Shown here: piece after piece, positions 18,877 through 27,256 of the stretch
Layout: the number at the start of each line of letters is the position of its first letter
Position numbering within the stretch: the first letter of the stretch is position 1
NCBI RefSeq assembly: GCF_001264245.1
Contig: NZ_CP011339.1
Coordinates: 1,612,001 to 1,676,000 of the forward strand
Direction: 5' to 3'
DNA length: 64,000 nucleotides
Source: Microcystis panniformis FACHB-1757
GTDB lineage: Bacteria > Cyanobacteriota > Cyanobacteriia > Cyanobacteriales > Microcystaceae
The notes under the pieces: model-generated
Databases searched by the model: none
The model's input: the letters and a program-made list of their open reading frames with translations, nothing else
What the model was told of the DNA's origin: nothing
Translations under genes and position numbers: made by a program

Positions 18877-19176
18877 ATGACTAACCTAGAAAATATTAAA
18901 ACTTGCTTGAAAAAGCAAGATTCCTATTTAAAGAAACAGTACCATATTCAAGCACTAGGAATCTTTGGCTCTTATGTTAGGGGAGAAGCAACACCAGACA
19001 GCGACCTTGATATATTAGTTGAATTTGAATCAGGCTATCACTTTGGTTTATTGACCTTTTGTCGCCTAGAAAACTATCTTAGTGATTTGTTAGGCGTTCA
19101 AGTTGATTTAGTCATGAAAGATAGTCTTAAACCGAAAATTGGCGAGCAAATTCTCTCAGAGGTTATTTATTTATGA
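18877..19176 (+). CDS. MntA-like nucleotidyltransferase antitoxin
   Basis: A 99-aa minimal nucleotidyltransferase. The catalytic signature GSYVRGEATPDSDLDILVEF holds the G-S motif and the two metal-binding Asp residues (DSDLD). In MntA/HepT systems this protein AMPylates the HepT RNase to neutralise it. The stop overlaps the next start by 4 bp (ATGA at 19173), the usual translationally coupled layout. Intact. Confidence 0.9.
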   Translation: MTNLENIKTCLKKQDSYLKKQYHIQALGIFGSYVRGEATPDSDLDILVEFESGYHFGLLTFCRLENYLSDLLGVQVDLVMKDSLKPKIGEQILSEVIYL

Positions 19177-19538
19177 TTGAGCGATATAGTGAAGATTATT
19201 TAAGAGATATGGAAGAAGCAATTGGTTTAGCAATTGAATTCACAGAGGGAATGGATTTTGATGATTTTTGTCAAGATAAAAAGACGATTTTTGCCGTTAC
19301 CAGAGCCATTCAAATTATCGGTGAAGCTGTTAAGAAAATTCCTGAGAATATTAGACAACAACATCCTCAAGTTCCTTGGAAAGATATCGCTAAAATGAGA
19401 GATAAAGTAACTCATCAATATTTTTCTGTTAAATTAGACGTGGTTTGGGATACTGTTAAGCAAGATTTACCTTTTCTTCATTCATTAGTGACTAGGATTT
19501 TGGCAAATAATACAGACTGGAATACAAAGTCAAAATAA
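19173..19538 (+). CDS. HepT-like ribonuclease toxin (DUF86)
   Basis: A 121-aa all-helical HEPN toxin. The HEPN catalytic motif R-x4-H-x-Y is present as RDKVTHQY, followed by VVWDTVKQDLP, both typical of HepT. The conserved IQIIGEAVKKIP helix is also visible. Partner of the overlapping MntA-like gene. Likely RNase activity on tRNA or mRNA, by family knowledge. The pair lies in the accessory insert within the enediyne-like locus. Confidence 0.9.
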   Translation: MIERYSEDYLRDMEEAIGLAIEFTEGMDFDDFCQDKKTIFAVTRAIQIIGEAVKKIPENIRQQHPQVPWKDIAKMRDKVTHQYFSVKLDVVWDTVKQDLPFLHSLVTRILANNTDWNTKSK

Positions 19539-19543
19539 AATAA

Positions 19544-19927
19544 TTAATTGACTTTTTGAGCTACTTCTGCTAAACAATCAAAGTGACGACCATATTTAAC
19601 AATAATCGTCATCGATCCTCGATAATCAATTAACCCTGTCATTACCGCTTTAACTGCACCAATTTCTTGATTAACGAATCGTTCCCAATTCTCTCTAGTC
19701 GCTGAAAAAATCGGTAAAGATTCATCCATTTCCTCAATCAGTTCTAAACTAACAATCTGACCCTGATCATCCCATTCTGAACAAACAGAAACCCCCTGAC
19801 GATCACTAAACCAAAGAATTACTTTTCCCAATTTAGCGAACTTTTTACCTAAGTTTTCTTGTTCGTTCCATGTGGTTTGATAGACAGACCACCATTCTTG
19901 AGAAAAACGAGTTAACGGTTGATTCAT
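19544..19927 (-). CDS. SCP2 sterol-transfer-like small protein
   Basis: A 127-aa soluble protein convergent with HepT (5 bp apart). The pattern FSATRENWERFVNQEIGAV and then AVMTGLIDYRGSMTIIVKYG resembles the SCP2 fold used for lipid or hydrophobic-ligand binding in small bacterial proteins. No signal peptide. Function unknown. The SCP2 link is judged by eye and is moderate. Its position next to a polyketide locus may be chance. Confidence 0.65.
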   Translation of the reverse strand: MNQPLTRFSQEWWSVYQTTWNEQENLGKKFAKLGKVILWFSDRQGVSVCSEWDDQGQIVSLELIEEMDESLPIFSATRENWERFVNQEIGAVKAVMTGLIDYRGSMTIIVKYGRHFDCLAEVAQKVN

Positions 19928-20013
19928 GAGTTATAATCAGAAAATAAAAAACTTGTCTTTAGTTTATCATTATCAGGATAACCTATGATCATCTTAAAAT
20001 TCCTACTATAACT

Positions 20014-20207
20014 CAGGGTAAGCGCATCTTAACAATCCTTGACAAAATGAACTTTATATGGTTTGCCTACCCAGAGCGCGGTTCAGACATATTGGAGTAG
20101 AATTTGTCATCGCAGTTGAGATCATAACTATTCTGATTGACTGGTATGATTGCAAATGTGTAGAGGACAAGCAGCTGACAAAATTGGTCAATTGTCAATA
20201 GCGTTCT
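20014..20207. mobile_element. MITE family B, copy 2
   Basis: Begins CAGGGTAAGCGCATCTTAAC and shares GACAAAAT, TAACTATTCTGATTGACTG and GACAAAATTGG blocks with 7404-7621. The right terminal repeat has been lost. It lies just upstream of the TEBC start and may affect its transcription. Confidence 0.7.
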
Positions 20208-20248
20208 TTTAAAACCGTTGTTAATCTCGAAAAAATTGCTAAATAATC

Positions 20249-20680
20249 ATGATGAAAGCCTACGAATATCATCACATTGTCAGTTTTCAAGAAACCAATT
20301 TAGTTGGTAATGTTTATTATGCCAATTATGTGCAATGGCAAGGTCGTTGTCGGGAAATGTTTCTCAAAGATAATGCCCCAGATATTATCACAGAATTATC
20401 CCAAGGATTGGCTTTAGTAACGGTTCGAGTATCCTGTGAGTATCTGTCCGAATTATTTGCCTTTGATCATGTTATTATTCGGATGCGTTTAGGAGAGATT
20501 AAACAAAACCGAATTACCATGTTATTTGAATATTGGCGAGTGACTGATGAAGGTGAAGAATTAGTGGCAAAAGGAGAACAACAAACGGCCTGTATGCGAC
20601 GAGAGGATAGTGAAACCAGACCCACTCCAATTCCTGCTCAACTGCAATTAGCTTTAGAGAACTATCACATCCCAATCTAA
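20249..20680 (+). CDS. Enediyne-type hotdog thioesterase (TEBC)
   Basis: A 143-aa hotdog-fold acyl thioesterase that matches the enediyne thioesterases (CalE7/SgcE10/DynE7 group), which release the polyene from PKSE. Diagnostic sequence: FQETNLVGNVYYANYVQWQ, the family's NVYYANY/F block, followed by GRCREMFL. These enzymes lack the usual acidic catalytic residue and use a conserved Arg; an Arg is present in this block. Start ATG 20249, with a second ATG at 20252; no strong ribosome-binding site. It is separated from PKSE by about 3.8 kb of accessory DNA but lies on the same strand. Confidence 0.9.
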   Translation: MMKAYEYHHIVSFQETNLVGNVYYANYVQWQGRCREMFLKDNAPDIITELSQGLALVTVRVSCEYLSELFAFDHVIIRMRLGEIKQNRITMLFEYWRVTDEGEELVAKGEQQTACMRREDSETRPTPIPAQLQLALENYHIPI

Positions 20681-20809
20681 AGGATAACCCGAGGAATGTG
20701 AGATAAAAATAACCGATAAAAAATGACTCTCCTAAACTGGTTATAGCCAATTAGTGGTTTAAATGAGCTTAACCCGAAACTTCCGCCGCTTTCATTTATC
20801 CCGGTATGA

Positions 20810-20830
20810 GCCGACTCTTGTTGAGGCGGC
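20810..20830. terminator. Possible bidirectional hairpin between TEBC and DevC-like genes
   Basis: GCCG-A-CTC, loop TTGTT, GAG-G-CGGC forms a hairpin with one mismatch between the convergent genes. There is no T run on either side, so this is weak evidence for a terminator. Confidence 0.3.
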
Positions 20831-20874
20831 TGGCCTAGATGACTACGCTACCCCTAACCCTTTTCAAACATCCT

Positions 20875-22038
20875 CTAAAAAATATCGGCAGGATCGGCGT
20901 ATTGGAGCTTATTAATAGCCGTGGCTCCAGCAATCAAGGACATGAGCAAGGTTAAGCCAAAGACGAATATTGCTCTAGTAGGGGTCATTTCAATGGGAAG
21001 TAAGGTGTATTTTTGGGTAAAATAATACTGAATCATCCCTAATAAAAAGCCAGGAATATAACCCAATACTGCAATAATCAGAGCTTGCTGAAAGACAAGC
21101 CAGAGAAGATAACGATTGTGATATCCCATTGCTTTTAGAGTTGCATATTCTGCTAAGTGTTCTGCAACATTGGTATAAAGAATTTGATAAACCACCACAA
21201 TCCCGACCACTAATCCTAAAAATACCCCCAAATTAAAAATAAAACCAATAGCTGTACTGGTTGCCCAATAATTTTTTTCAAAGTTAATCAACTCTTGCTT
21301 GCTTAATATTTTGACATCTTTCGGCAAATATTTCTTTAACTTTTTGAGTAAGGATTGCTGATCAATATCTGGTTGAAACTTAATTAAGCCAATATCAATG
21401 AACCGAGATGAACGATTCTGAAATATTCTTAAAAAGTTAGAGTAGCTCATTAGTAAGTTACCATCTGAACCAAAAGATGTCCCTAATTCAAAGAGACCAA
21501 CCACTTCTATTTTTCGATTATTACCAGAATTTCCCACCTCAGTAATAATAGTTTTACCCTTCTGGAAATCTTCAGCAATATTTCCAAACTCCCTACGAGA
21601 ATTTTGGTCAAATAAGGTGGTATATTTTATCTTTAATTTTTGCCAATTTTCTTTGATTCCCACAGCCTTAAATGCTTGATATCTTAAGTCAATTCCAATT
21701 ACAAAAATATTACGCCAATAGTTTTTTGTATCGGGATTTTTCCATTGAGCATAGCCTACATAGATTGGACTGACTAATTCCACTTCATTAAAGGATAAGA
21801 CTTGTAATAGTCTTCGCTCACTAAAACTTTCCATGGCAATTAAGGATGTAGAACGGGGACTAATCAGGAAAGCATCACCTTCTAAACTATTATGTAAATG
21901 AACAGCACTCTCAAATAAAGCATCTCGAATTCCCAACTGCATAAAAATAATCACAGTGGAAAAAATAATACCAGACAGCGCAACAATTAAACGAGTTTTT
22001 TTATGAGCTAATTGTAACCAAGCAGTGGGAATATTCAT
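20875..22038 (-). CDS. DevC-like ABC exporter permease
   Basis: A 387-aa permease of the MacB/FtsX superfamily, cyanobacterial DevC subgroup. It starts MNIPTAWLQLAHKKTRL and then has helix 1, a large extracytoplasmic domain (about residues 40-260), and three C-terminal helices including GVFLGLVVGIVVVYQILY, ending LQYADPADIF. DevBCA complexes are ATP-driven exporters that hand glycolipids to TolC. The gene follows the DevB-like gene by 16 bp in the same direction, so they form one operon. No DevA ATPase is encoded between this gene and TEBC, which is unusual; the ATPase must come from elsewhere. Confidence 0.88.
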   Translation of the reverse strand: MNIPTAWLQLAHKKTRLIVALSGIIFSTVIIFMQLGIRDALFESAVHLHNSLEGDAFLISPRSTSLIAMESFSERRLLQVLSFNEVELVSPIYVGYAQWKNPDTKNYWRNIFVIGIDLRYQAFKAVGIKENWQKLKIKYTTLFDQNSRREFGNIAEDFQKGKTIITEVGNSGNNRKIEVVGLFELGTSFGSDGNLLMSYSNFLRIFQNRSSRFIDIGLIKFQPDIDQQSLLKKLKKYLPKDVKILSKQELINFEKNYWATSTAIGFIFNLGVFLGLVVGIVVVYQILYTNVAEHLAEYATLKAMGYHNRYLLWLVFQQALIIAVLGYIPGFLLGMIQYYFTQKYTLLPIEMTPTRAIFVFGLTLLMSLIAGATAINKLQYADPADIF

Positions 22039-22054
22039 CTTATGAATGAGTTAT

Positions 22055-23362
22055 TTAGTTAGGGTGAATGATCACATTAACCTTTAAGTTAGTTAACCGA
22101 TTAACTTTAGCACTAGAGCGATGATCTAAGCTAATTTTTACCTCGACGACTCTAGCATCTGTATCGACAACAGGATCGGTTCCTAAAACATCTTGTCGTC
22201 CCACTTTCCAACCTATTTCTTCCACAGTTCCCTCTAAATCTCCGAGCAGTTTATCGGTTTTTATCGTTACAGATTGACCTAATTTAACTCGACTAATATC
22301 GGTTTCATACACTTCTGCTTTCACATACATTTTTTGGATGTTTCCCAAATCTAAAATCCCTTCATTTTTCACTAATTCTCCAGGAAAAGTATGAATTTTT
22401 AAAATTCTTCCTGCATGGGGCGCACGCACATAGGATAATTCTAATTCCGCCTGAGCGCGTTCTACATTAGCCTTAGCTGTCATTACTTCATCTTGAGCAA
22501 TTTGAAGATCAACAGGACGAATTTCCGTAACTGCACTTAACATAGCTTGGTTTTCTTGAATTTGTTGTTCTAAAGTATTAAGAGTTCGTTGTAGATTGGC
22601 TCTGGCTTCCTGAATTTTTTGTTCTAAGGTAGTCGTAATGCGTTGCAAGTTAGCCTCAGCTTCTTGGAGTCTTTTTTGTGTAGTTGTCGCCTCTAAACAA
22701 AATCGCTCTTTTTCCCCTTGAGAAACTGCACCATTACGGTATAAAGATTGATAACGTTGACAATCTGTGAGAGAATTATTCAATTCTGCTTTAATTCTTT
22801 CAACGGTAGCTTTTTGTCCTAGTTTTTCCCCTTCAAGTTCCGATTCCAAACTAGAGATCGCTGCTTTTTGCCTCATTATTTGTCCCTCTAATTCCGCTTT
22901 GCTTTGACGCATACGGGAATCTTGAGCCATAATTTCGCCTTTTTTTGCCCCTTCTCTCACTTTTTCGAGTTTAGATGCTGCTAAATCCAGATTTGCTTGA
23001 GCTTGTTTCAGGGATGCTCGCAAACGGGCATTATTATCTAAAATAGCCAAAATTTCGCCTTTTTCAACTGTTTCTCCCTGTTTTACCAGTATTTTATCTA
23101 CTCTACTTCCTTCCAAAAAGGCAGTAGCTGATATTTGAGTAATTCCACCTTGAGGTTCAAGATAACCAAGGGCAGCAACAGCTTCGGGAGTATCAGGAGA
23201 AACCATCGGGGAAATCGATAACTGGGAAGCTTTCAAGGATGATTCTGGTCTAAAATAGAAGATAATAACGGTTGTTCCCAAGCTAAATCCCATAAAAGCT
23301 CCTAAAAGACCCCAAAACCAATATTTTAAAGAATAGGAATTTTGAAGGCGAAAGTTAGCCAT
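22055..23362 (-). CDS. DevB-like HlyD membrane-fusion protein
   Basis: A 435-aa periplasmic adaptor. It has one N-terminal membrane anchor (FWGLLGAFMGFSLGTTVIIF), a barrel/lipoyl half (VDKILVKQGETVEKGEILA), a long coiled coil rich in Lys/Glu/Gln (about residues 130-290), the second lipoyl half (SYVRAPHAGRILKIHTFPGE) and a beta-barrel C-terminus. It would bridge the DevC-like permease to an outer-membrane TolC. The ATG at 23362 is preferred; the frame extends to an ATG at 23422 that overlaps the upstream end of the divergent UnbL ORF. It is divergent from UnbL, sharing an intergenic control region. Confidence 0.9.
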   Translation of the reverse strand: MANFRLQNSYSLKYWFWGLLGAFMGFSLGTTVIIFYFRPESSLKASQLSISPMVSPDTPEAVAALGYLEPQGGITQISATAFLEGSRVDKILVKQGETVEKGEILAILDNNARLRASLKQAQANLDLAASKLEKVREGAKKGEIMAQDSRMRQSKAELEGQIMRQKAAISSLESELEGEKLGQKATVERIKAELNNSLTDCQRYQSLYRNGAVSQGEKERFCLEATTTQKRLQEAEANLQRITTTLEQKIQEARANLQRTLNTLEQQIQENQAMLSAVTEIRPVDLQIAQDEVMTAKANVERAQAELELSYVRAPHAGRILKIHTFPGELVKNEGILDLGNIQKMYVKAEVYETDISRVKLGQSVTIKTDKLLGDLEGTVEEIGWKVGRQDVLGTDPVVDTDARVVEVKISLDHRSSAKVNRLTNLKVNVIIHPN

Positions 23363-23444
23363 GGTTGTTAACAGGGATAAGGATTCATCAAATAAACTTT
23401 GTTTAAGGTAACATGAGGTCATATCTTCGGCCTCCCATCAAGGG

Positions 23445-23462
23445 TTGTCAACTTTGTCAACT
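23445..23462 (+). promoter_or_regulatory. Tandem TTGTCAACT direct repeat upstream of UnbL
   Basis: Two adjacent perfect copies of the 9-mer TTGTCAACT end 10 bp before the UnbL ATG, between the divergent DevB-like and UnbL genes. It could be an operator or overlap a -35 region; no regulator is identified. Confidence 0.35.
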
Positions 23463-23472
23463 TTTTTTAACA

Positions 23473-24525
23473 ATGGCATCTAATTTCTCAGGCACACCCT
23501 TCGAGCATCCTGCTGTCAATTTTGATCACAAATTTTCTCCTAGGCAGGTAAATCGTTTTCCACAACGATTGTTGCTCCTTTCACCCCAAGCGGCAACCTT
23601 TAATCAGCGCGGATTCATCTGTGATACGCAAAGCGGCGGCCTGGCTGTTCAGCCTCAAAAACAGATATATTTGGAAACGATCGGGCAAACTTTTATCTAT
23701 GGCTATAATGCAGCAATTATGGCTCATTCTCTCACGGACTTGTTTCCTCTTCTTGAAGGTGTCACGCTCAATTTGAGAGGATTTGCTTATGAAGGGGCAG
23801 CGATGGCTTTATCTTTGCTAGATTGTTTAACCCTGGGTAAGCGCAATCGCTTTGAGCATTTTTTAGCAAACGAGGGGAAAAAGCATATTTACATGGCCTA
23901 TGTAGGGAAAGGATGGCAATTAGCCCGTATTCCTTTTTCTTTGCGCTTTTATCTCCAAAAATTAGAACATTCTGCCCAAAATTTTCCAGATTCCCTATTA
24001 GGTTGGTTAGCCCTTGACGGCTATGGATTTCATCAAGGATACTTTGCCTGGCCTAAGTATATCCGAGAGAGAAAGTCTCCTCAAGAATTATCGGGTTATG
24101 CGCGTCTTGTCTTTGCCCAAGGGTTAGGGCGCAGTCTTTGGTTTGTGAAAGGGGCAAATATTCCCGAAATTGCCGATCAGATCCAAAAATTCGACCCGCT
24201 GCTTCAACCCCATTTATGGAGTGGGATCGGCTTGGCTTGCACTTACGCGGGGGGAGTGTCTCCCGAAGAAATTCAACATTTAAAACAGCTGGCTGAACCT
24301 TATAGAGCAGAATTAGCCCAGGGAGCAGCTTTTGCGGCAAAAGCACGTTTACTAGCCGAAAACTGCCAGGAAAATACCGAAATAGCCTGTCAAATTTTGT
24401 GTGGAATGGCTATTACTGAAACAGCCAAGATCACTGATGATACCCTCATCGGCTTAGATTACCACGACCAAATCCCTGCCTATGAACAATGGCGACAAGC
24501 CATCCAAAGTCATTTTCGTACTTAA
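23473..24525 (+). CDS. Enediyne-cassette protein UnbL (DUF1702)
   Basis: A 350-aa protein of DUF1702, the family named from the UnbL genes of enediyne clusters; its biochemical function is unknown. The family blocks are clear and in order: LRGFAYEGAAMALSLLD, HIYMAYVGKGWQLAR, WLALDGYGFHQGYFAW, GLGRSLWFVKGA and WSGIGLACTYAGGVS. No signal peptide or membrane helix. The ATG at 23473 is chosen over the ORF's first ATG at 23413, which overlaps the DevB-like 5' end; translation from 23413 cannot be excluded. UnbV follows 51 bp downstream on the same strand, so the two probably share an operon. Confidence 0.9.
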   Translation: MASNFSGTPFEHPAVNFDHKFSPRQVNRFPQRLLLLSPQAATFNQRGFICDTQSGGLAVQPQKQIYLETIGQTFIYGYNAAIMAHSLTDLFPLLEGVTLNLRGFAYEGAAMALSLLDCLTLGKRNRFEHFLANEGKKHIYMAYVGKGWQLARIPFSLRFYLQKLEHSAQNFPDSLLGWLALDGYGFHQGYFAWPKYIRERKSPQELSGYARLVFAQGLGRSLWFVKGANIPEIADQIQKFDPLLQPHLWSGIGLACTYAGGVSPEEIQHLKQLAEPYRAELAQGAAFAAKARLLAENCQENTEIACQILCGMAITETAKITDDTLIGLDYHDQIPAYEQWRQAIQSHFRT

Positions 24526-24576
24526 TCCCCTAAACTGTCTTAAGCTTAGATTGAATGTAGTTACTTCTTTGAAACC

Positions 24577-26475
24577 ATGAATCGTTTGGAAAAATTCATC
24601 CGACGCCATAGCAAGTCTATCTTGGCATTGGGGCTAATTTTAGTCTTATTCTCTGTTTCCCGTCTCCCTGCCCTATCAATGGCCGCAAGAGATGCGATCG
24701 CTTCTCGCTTTGCCTTTACTCGTTTTCCCTTACCTGAATTAGAAAATCAACCCTATCAAGTAGAAAGACCGACAAATCCCAGTTTAAGCCGTCATTCGGG
24801 CTGGATTTCGGCAGTTGGGGCGGCAGTTGCCCTGGGGGATCTCGATGGAGATGGCTTGGATAATGATCTCTGTCATGTAGAAACCCAAAGTAATCAGGTG
24901 ATTATCTCCCCTGTTCCGAGTACGGGCAATCGTTATCAGCCCTTCACCCTGAATGTCACCGATTTTGACTATAACGACCAAACCATGGCCCCGATGGGAT
25001 GTATTCCTAGTGATCTCAATGAGGATGGACTCAGGGATCTATTGGTGTATTATTGGGGACGAACACCGATCGCTTTTATCAAGCAAGATCAAGGTTATCT
25101 TCAGCAGCAAATCAGCCAAAAAAGGGAAAAATGGTACACCAATGCGGCAACCTTCTCGGATTTAGATGGGGACGGACACCCAGACTTAATCATTGGCAAT
25201 TACTTCCCAGATAATGCCGAGATTTTGGATGTCAATTCCCAGAAAATCGAGAAAATGCAAGATTCGATGACCCGTGCTTATAATGGCGGTAAAAATCGAG
25301 TTTTCTTGTGGTCCGATGCCTCTACCACTGGAGTGACTTATCAAGAAGTCCAAGATGCTTTTGAGGAGAAAATTGCTCATGGTTGGACATTGGCCGTCGG
25401 AACAGCCGATTTAGACGGGGATTTATTGCCAGAGATTTATTTTGCCAATGATTTCGGATCCGATCGCCTCTTACATAATCGTTCTACTAGAGGACATCTC
25501 CAATTTGCCTTACTGGAAGGGCAAAAAGGGTTAACGACACCTAATTCTAAGGTACTGGGCCATGATAGCTTTAAGGGAATGGGGGTGGATTTCGGGGATA
25601 TTAACCATGATGGACTCCTAGACATCTATGTGAGTAATATTGCTTCGGAATACGCCCTAGAGGAAAGTCATTTTCTCTTTACCAGTACGGGAGAAACGGA
25701 GAAAATGTCCCGAGGAATCGCCCCTTATGTCGATAAAAGCGAACCCCTGGGAGTCTCTCGTAGTGGCTGGAGTTGGGAAACAAAATTCGGCGATTTTGAT
25801 AATGATGGGGAGTTAGAAGCGTTGCAAGCCACAGGATTTCGTAAAGGTGGCATCAATCGTTGGCCGGAATTACATGAGTTAGCCATGAGTAATGATCAAG
25901 TCCTGAAAATCCCCAATAGTTGGTTTCATTTCCAAGATGGAGACGATTTAAGTGGTCATCAACATAATCCCTTTTTTGTGCGGGGTAAAGATGGACGTTA
26001 CTATGATTTGGCATCGCAATTAAGCTTAGATGATCCCTCTGTCACCAGAGGAATTGCCACCGCCGATGTGGATGGAGATGGGGATTTAGACTTTGTAGTG
26101 GCAAATCAGTGGGAAACCTCTTATTTTTATCGCAATGATAGTCCAAATATCGGTCAATCTCTGGAATTAGAGCTTTTAAACCCTGCGCTCTCCCCTAATC
26201 CCTCTTCAGAAAAAGGGAAAATGGGTATCCCCGCAATTGGGGCAGCGGTTAAGGTGTCTCTACCTGATGGCAGTCAGCTGGTGGCGCAGGTAGATGGGGG
26301 CAATGGTCATTCTGGTGTGAGAAGTCCAGTATTACACTTTGGTTTAGGCAAAATTGACCCTAATACCGCTTTACCCGTTGACATTCAATGGCGTAACCAC
26401 AAGGGAGAAATTAAGCAAACCCAGTTGTTATTAACATCGGGTAAACAGACAATTTTGCTAGAGCAATCGGTTTAA
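24577..26475 (+). CDS. Enediyne-cassette protein UnbV (FG-GAP/ASPIC, CRTAC1-like)
   Basis: A 632-aa exported protein. An N-terminal hydrophobic segment (SILALGLILVLFSVSRLPAL) acts as signal or anchor. The body is a beta-propeller of FG-GAP repeats with calcium-binding DxDxDG motifs: LGDLDGDGLDND, FSDLDGDGHPDLIIGNY, TADLDGDLLPEIYFANDFG, GDINHDGLLDIYVSN, GDFDNDGELEALQ and ADVDGDGDLDFVVANQW. The C-terminal ASPIC/UnbV domain covers about the last 100 residues (GGNGHSGVRSPVLHFGLG). Such proteins accompany PKSE in known clusters, with no proven reaction. The ATG is preceded by the motif AATGTAGTTACT also found before the PEP-CTERM gene. Last gene of the locus; a hairpin follows. Confidence 0.9.
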   Translation: MNRLEKFIRRHSKSILALGLILVLFSVSRLPALSMAARDAIASRFAFTRFPLPELENQPYQVERPTNPSLSRHSGWISAVGAAVALGDLDGDGLDNDLCHVETQSNQVIISPVPSTGNRYQPFTLNVTDFDYNDQTMAPMGCIPSDLNEDGLRDLLVYYWGRTPIAFIKQDQGYLQQQISQKREKWYTNAATFSDLDGDGHPDLIIGNYFPDNAEILDVNSQKIEKMQDSMTRAYNGGKNRVFLWSDASTTGVTYQEVQDAFEEKIAHGWTLAVGTADLDGDLLPEIYFANDFGSDRLLHNRSTRGHLQFALLEGQKGLTTPNSKVLGHDSFKGMGVDFGDINHDGLLDIYVSNIASEYALEESHFLFTSTGETEKMSRGIAPYVDKSEPLGVSRSGWSWETKFGDFDNDGELEALQATGFRKGGINRWPELHELAMSNDQVLKIPNSWFHFQDGDDLSGHQHNPFFVRGKDGRYYDLASQLSLDDPSVTRGIATADVDGDGDLDFVVANQWETSYFYRNDSPNIGQSLELELLNPALSPNPSSEKGKMGIPAIGAAVKVSLPDGSQLVAQVDGGNGHSGVRSPVLHFGLGKIDPNTALPVDIQWRNHKGEIKQTQLLLTSGKQTILLEQSV

Positions 26476-26486
26476 AATCATTCTGT

Positions 26487-26511
26487 AAAGGGCGTAAGGT
26501 TTGCGCCCTTT
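26487..26511 (+). terminator. Terminator after UnbV
   Basis: Stem AAAGGGCG / CGCCCTTT with a 9-nt loop, 12 bp beyond the UnbV stop. The stem ends in T residues, so it can act as an intrinsic terminator of the UnbL-UnbV transcript. Confidence 0.65.
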
Positions 26512-26646
26512 ATCGTTAGGTATGACGGGGACTGACCTCCCGACCCTTATTTAGCTCCGTCCGCCGCCTGGCAGTCGATGGACGTTAAGTTAAAATGCTT
26601 GTGGATTCGGTCTGACGGGGGCATAATTTTCGGATTATGTCTAGTT

Positions 26647-27008
26647 AAGTAGGGAGGCACAATTATTTGTAGGATGGGTTAGCGGTAGCGTAACATAATC
26701 GGGCGTTGGGTTTCATGCTTCAACCCAACCTACGTTCATCTTATATTTAATTCCACCCACCCACTTAAGAGAAGTAGAAGCGGCAATCTCCCATTATAGT
26801 CTATCTCAATGGAGCGAGAGGACTCCCGTTAAACCGCGTAGCGGTTAACGGGAGATGAATCACGACCAGAATGAAACTAACGCAGTAGCGTTTCCACTTT
26901 CGGGGAGTTTTGGTTCTCGACGTAAGTAGGGAGGCACAATTATTTGTAGGATGGGTTAGCGGTAGCGTAACCCATGCAGGCGTTGGGTTTCATGCTTCAA
27001 CCCAACCT
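26647..27008. repeat. 85-bp direct repeats around a TnpB-like 3' end remnant
   Basis: Nearly identical segments at 26647-26731 and 26924-27006 start AAGTAGGGAGGCACAATTAT and end in the GTTGGGTT/AACCCAAC hairpin unit. Between them (about 26770-26855) a short frame ends SQWSERTPVKPRSG and runs into a large hairpin at 26823-26854 (CTCCCGTTAAACCGC / GCGGTTAACGGGAG). This resembles the 3' end and right-end hairpin of an IS200/IS605 TnpB element. The whole 780-bp gap 26476-27256 otherwise holds no gene. Confidence 0.55.
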
Positions 27009-27256
27009 TGTATCTTGAGAAGTAGGCAACCCGTCCCAACCTAGGTAAAAAATACCGCTTTGTAGCTTGGGTGCCTATATTCTGAAAAAGGGCGTGGACA
27101 TCCAGTTCAACCGAGGTGCTTGACACCGTTGGGTAGCCACCGGAGCCACGCCGTCATCCCGAGGAGACAAGCTCGAACAATCGCCCTTAGGATTAACCTC
27201 GTCTTCGCAAGGACGAGTTACCAAAGGGACAAAATAACTTAACCCCAGCATAAACG

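Noticed and set aside
20766..20915. 50-aa frame (MSLTRNFRRFHLSRYEPTLV...) between TEBC and the DevC-like gene
   Set aside because: Overlaps the DevC-like 3' end and a hairpin, lacks a ribosome-binding site and any known motif.
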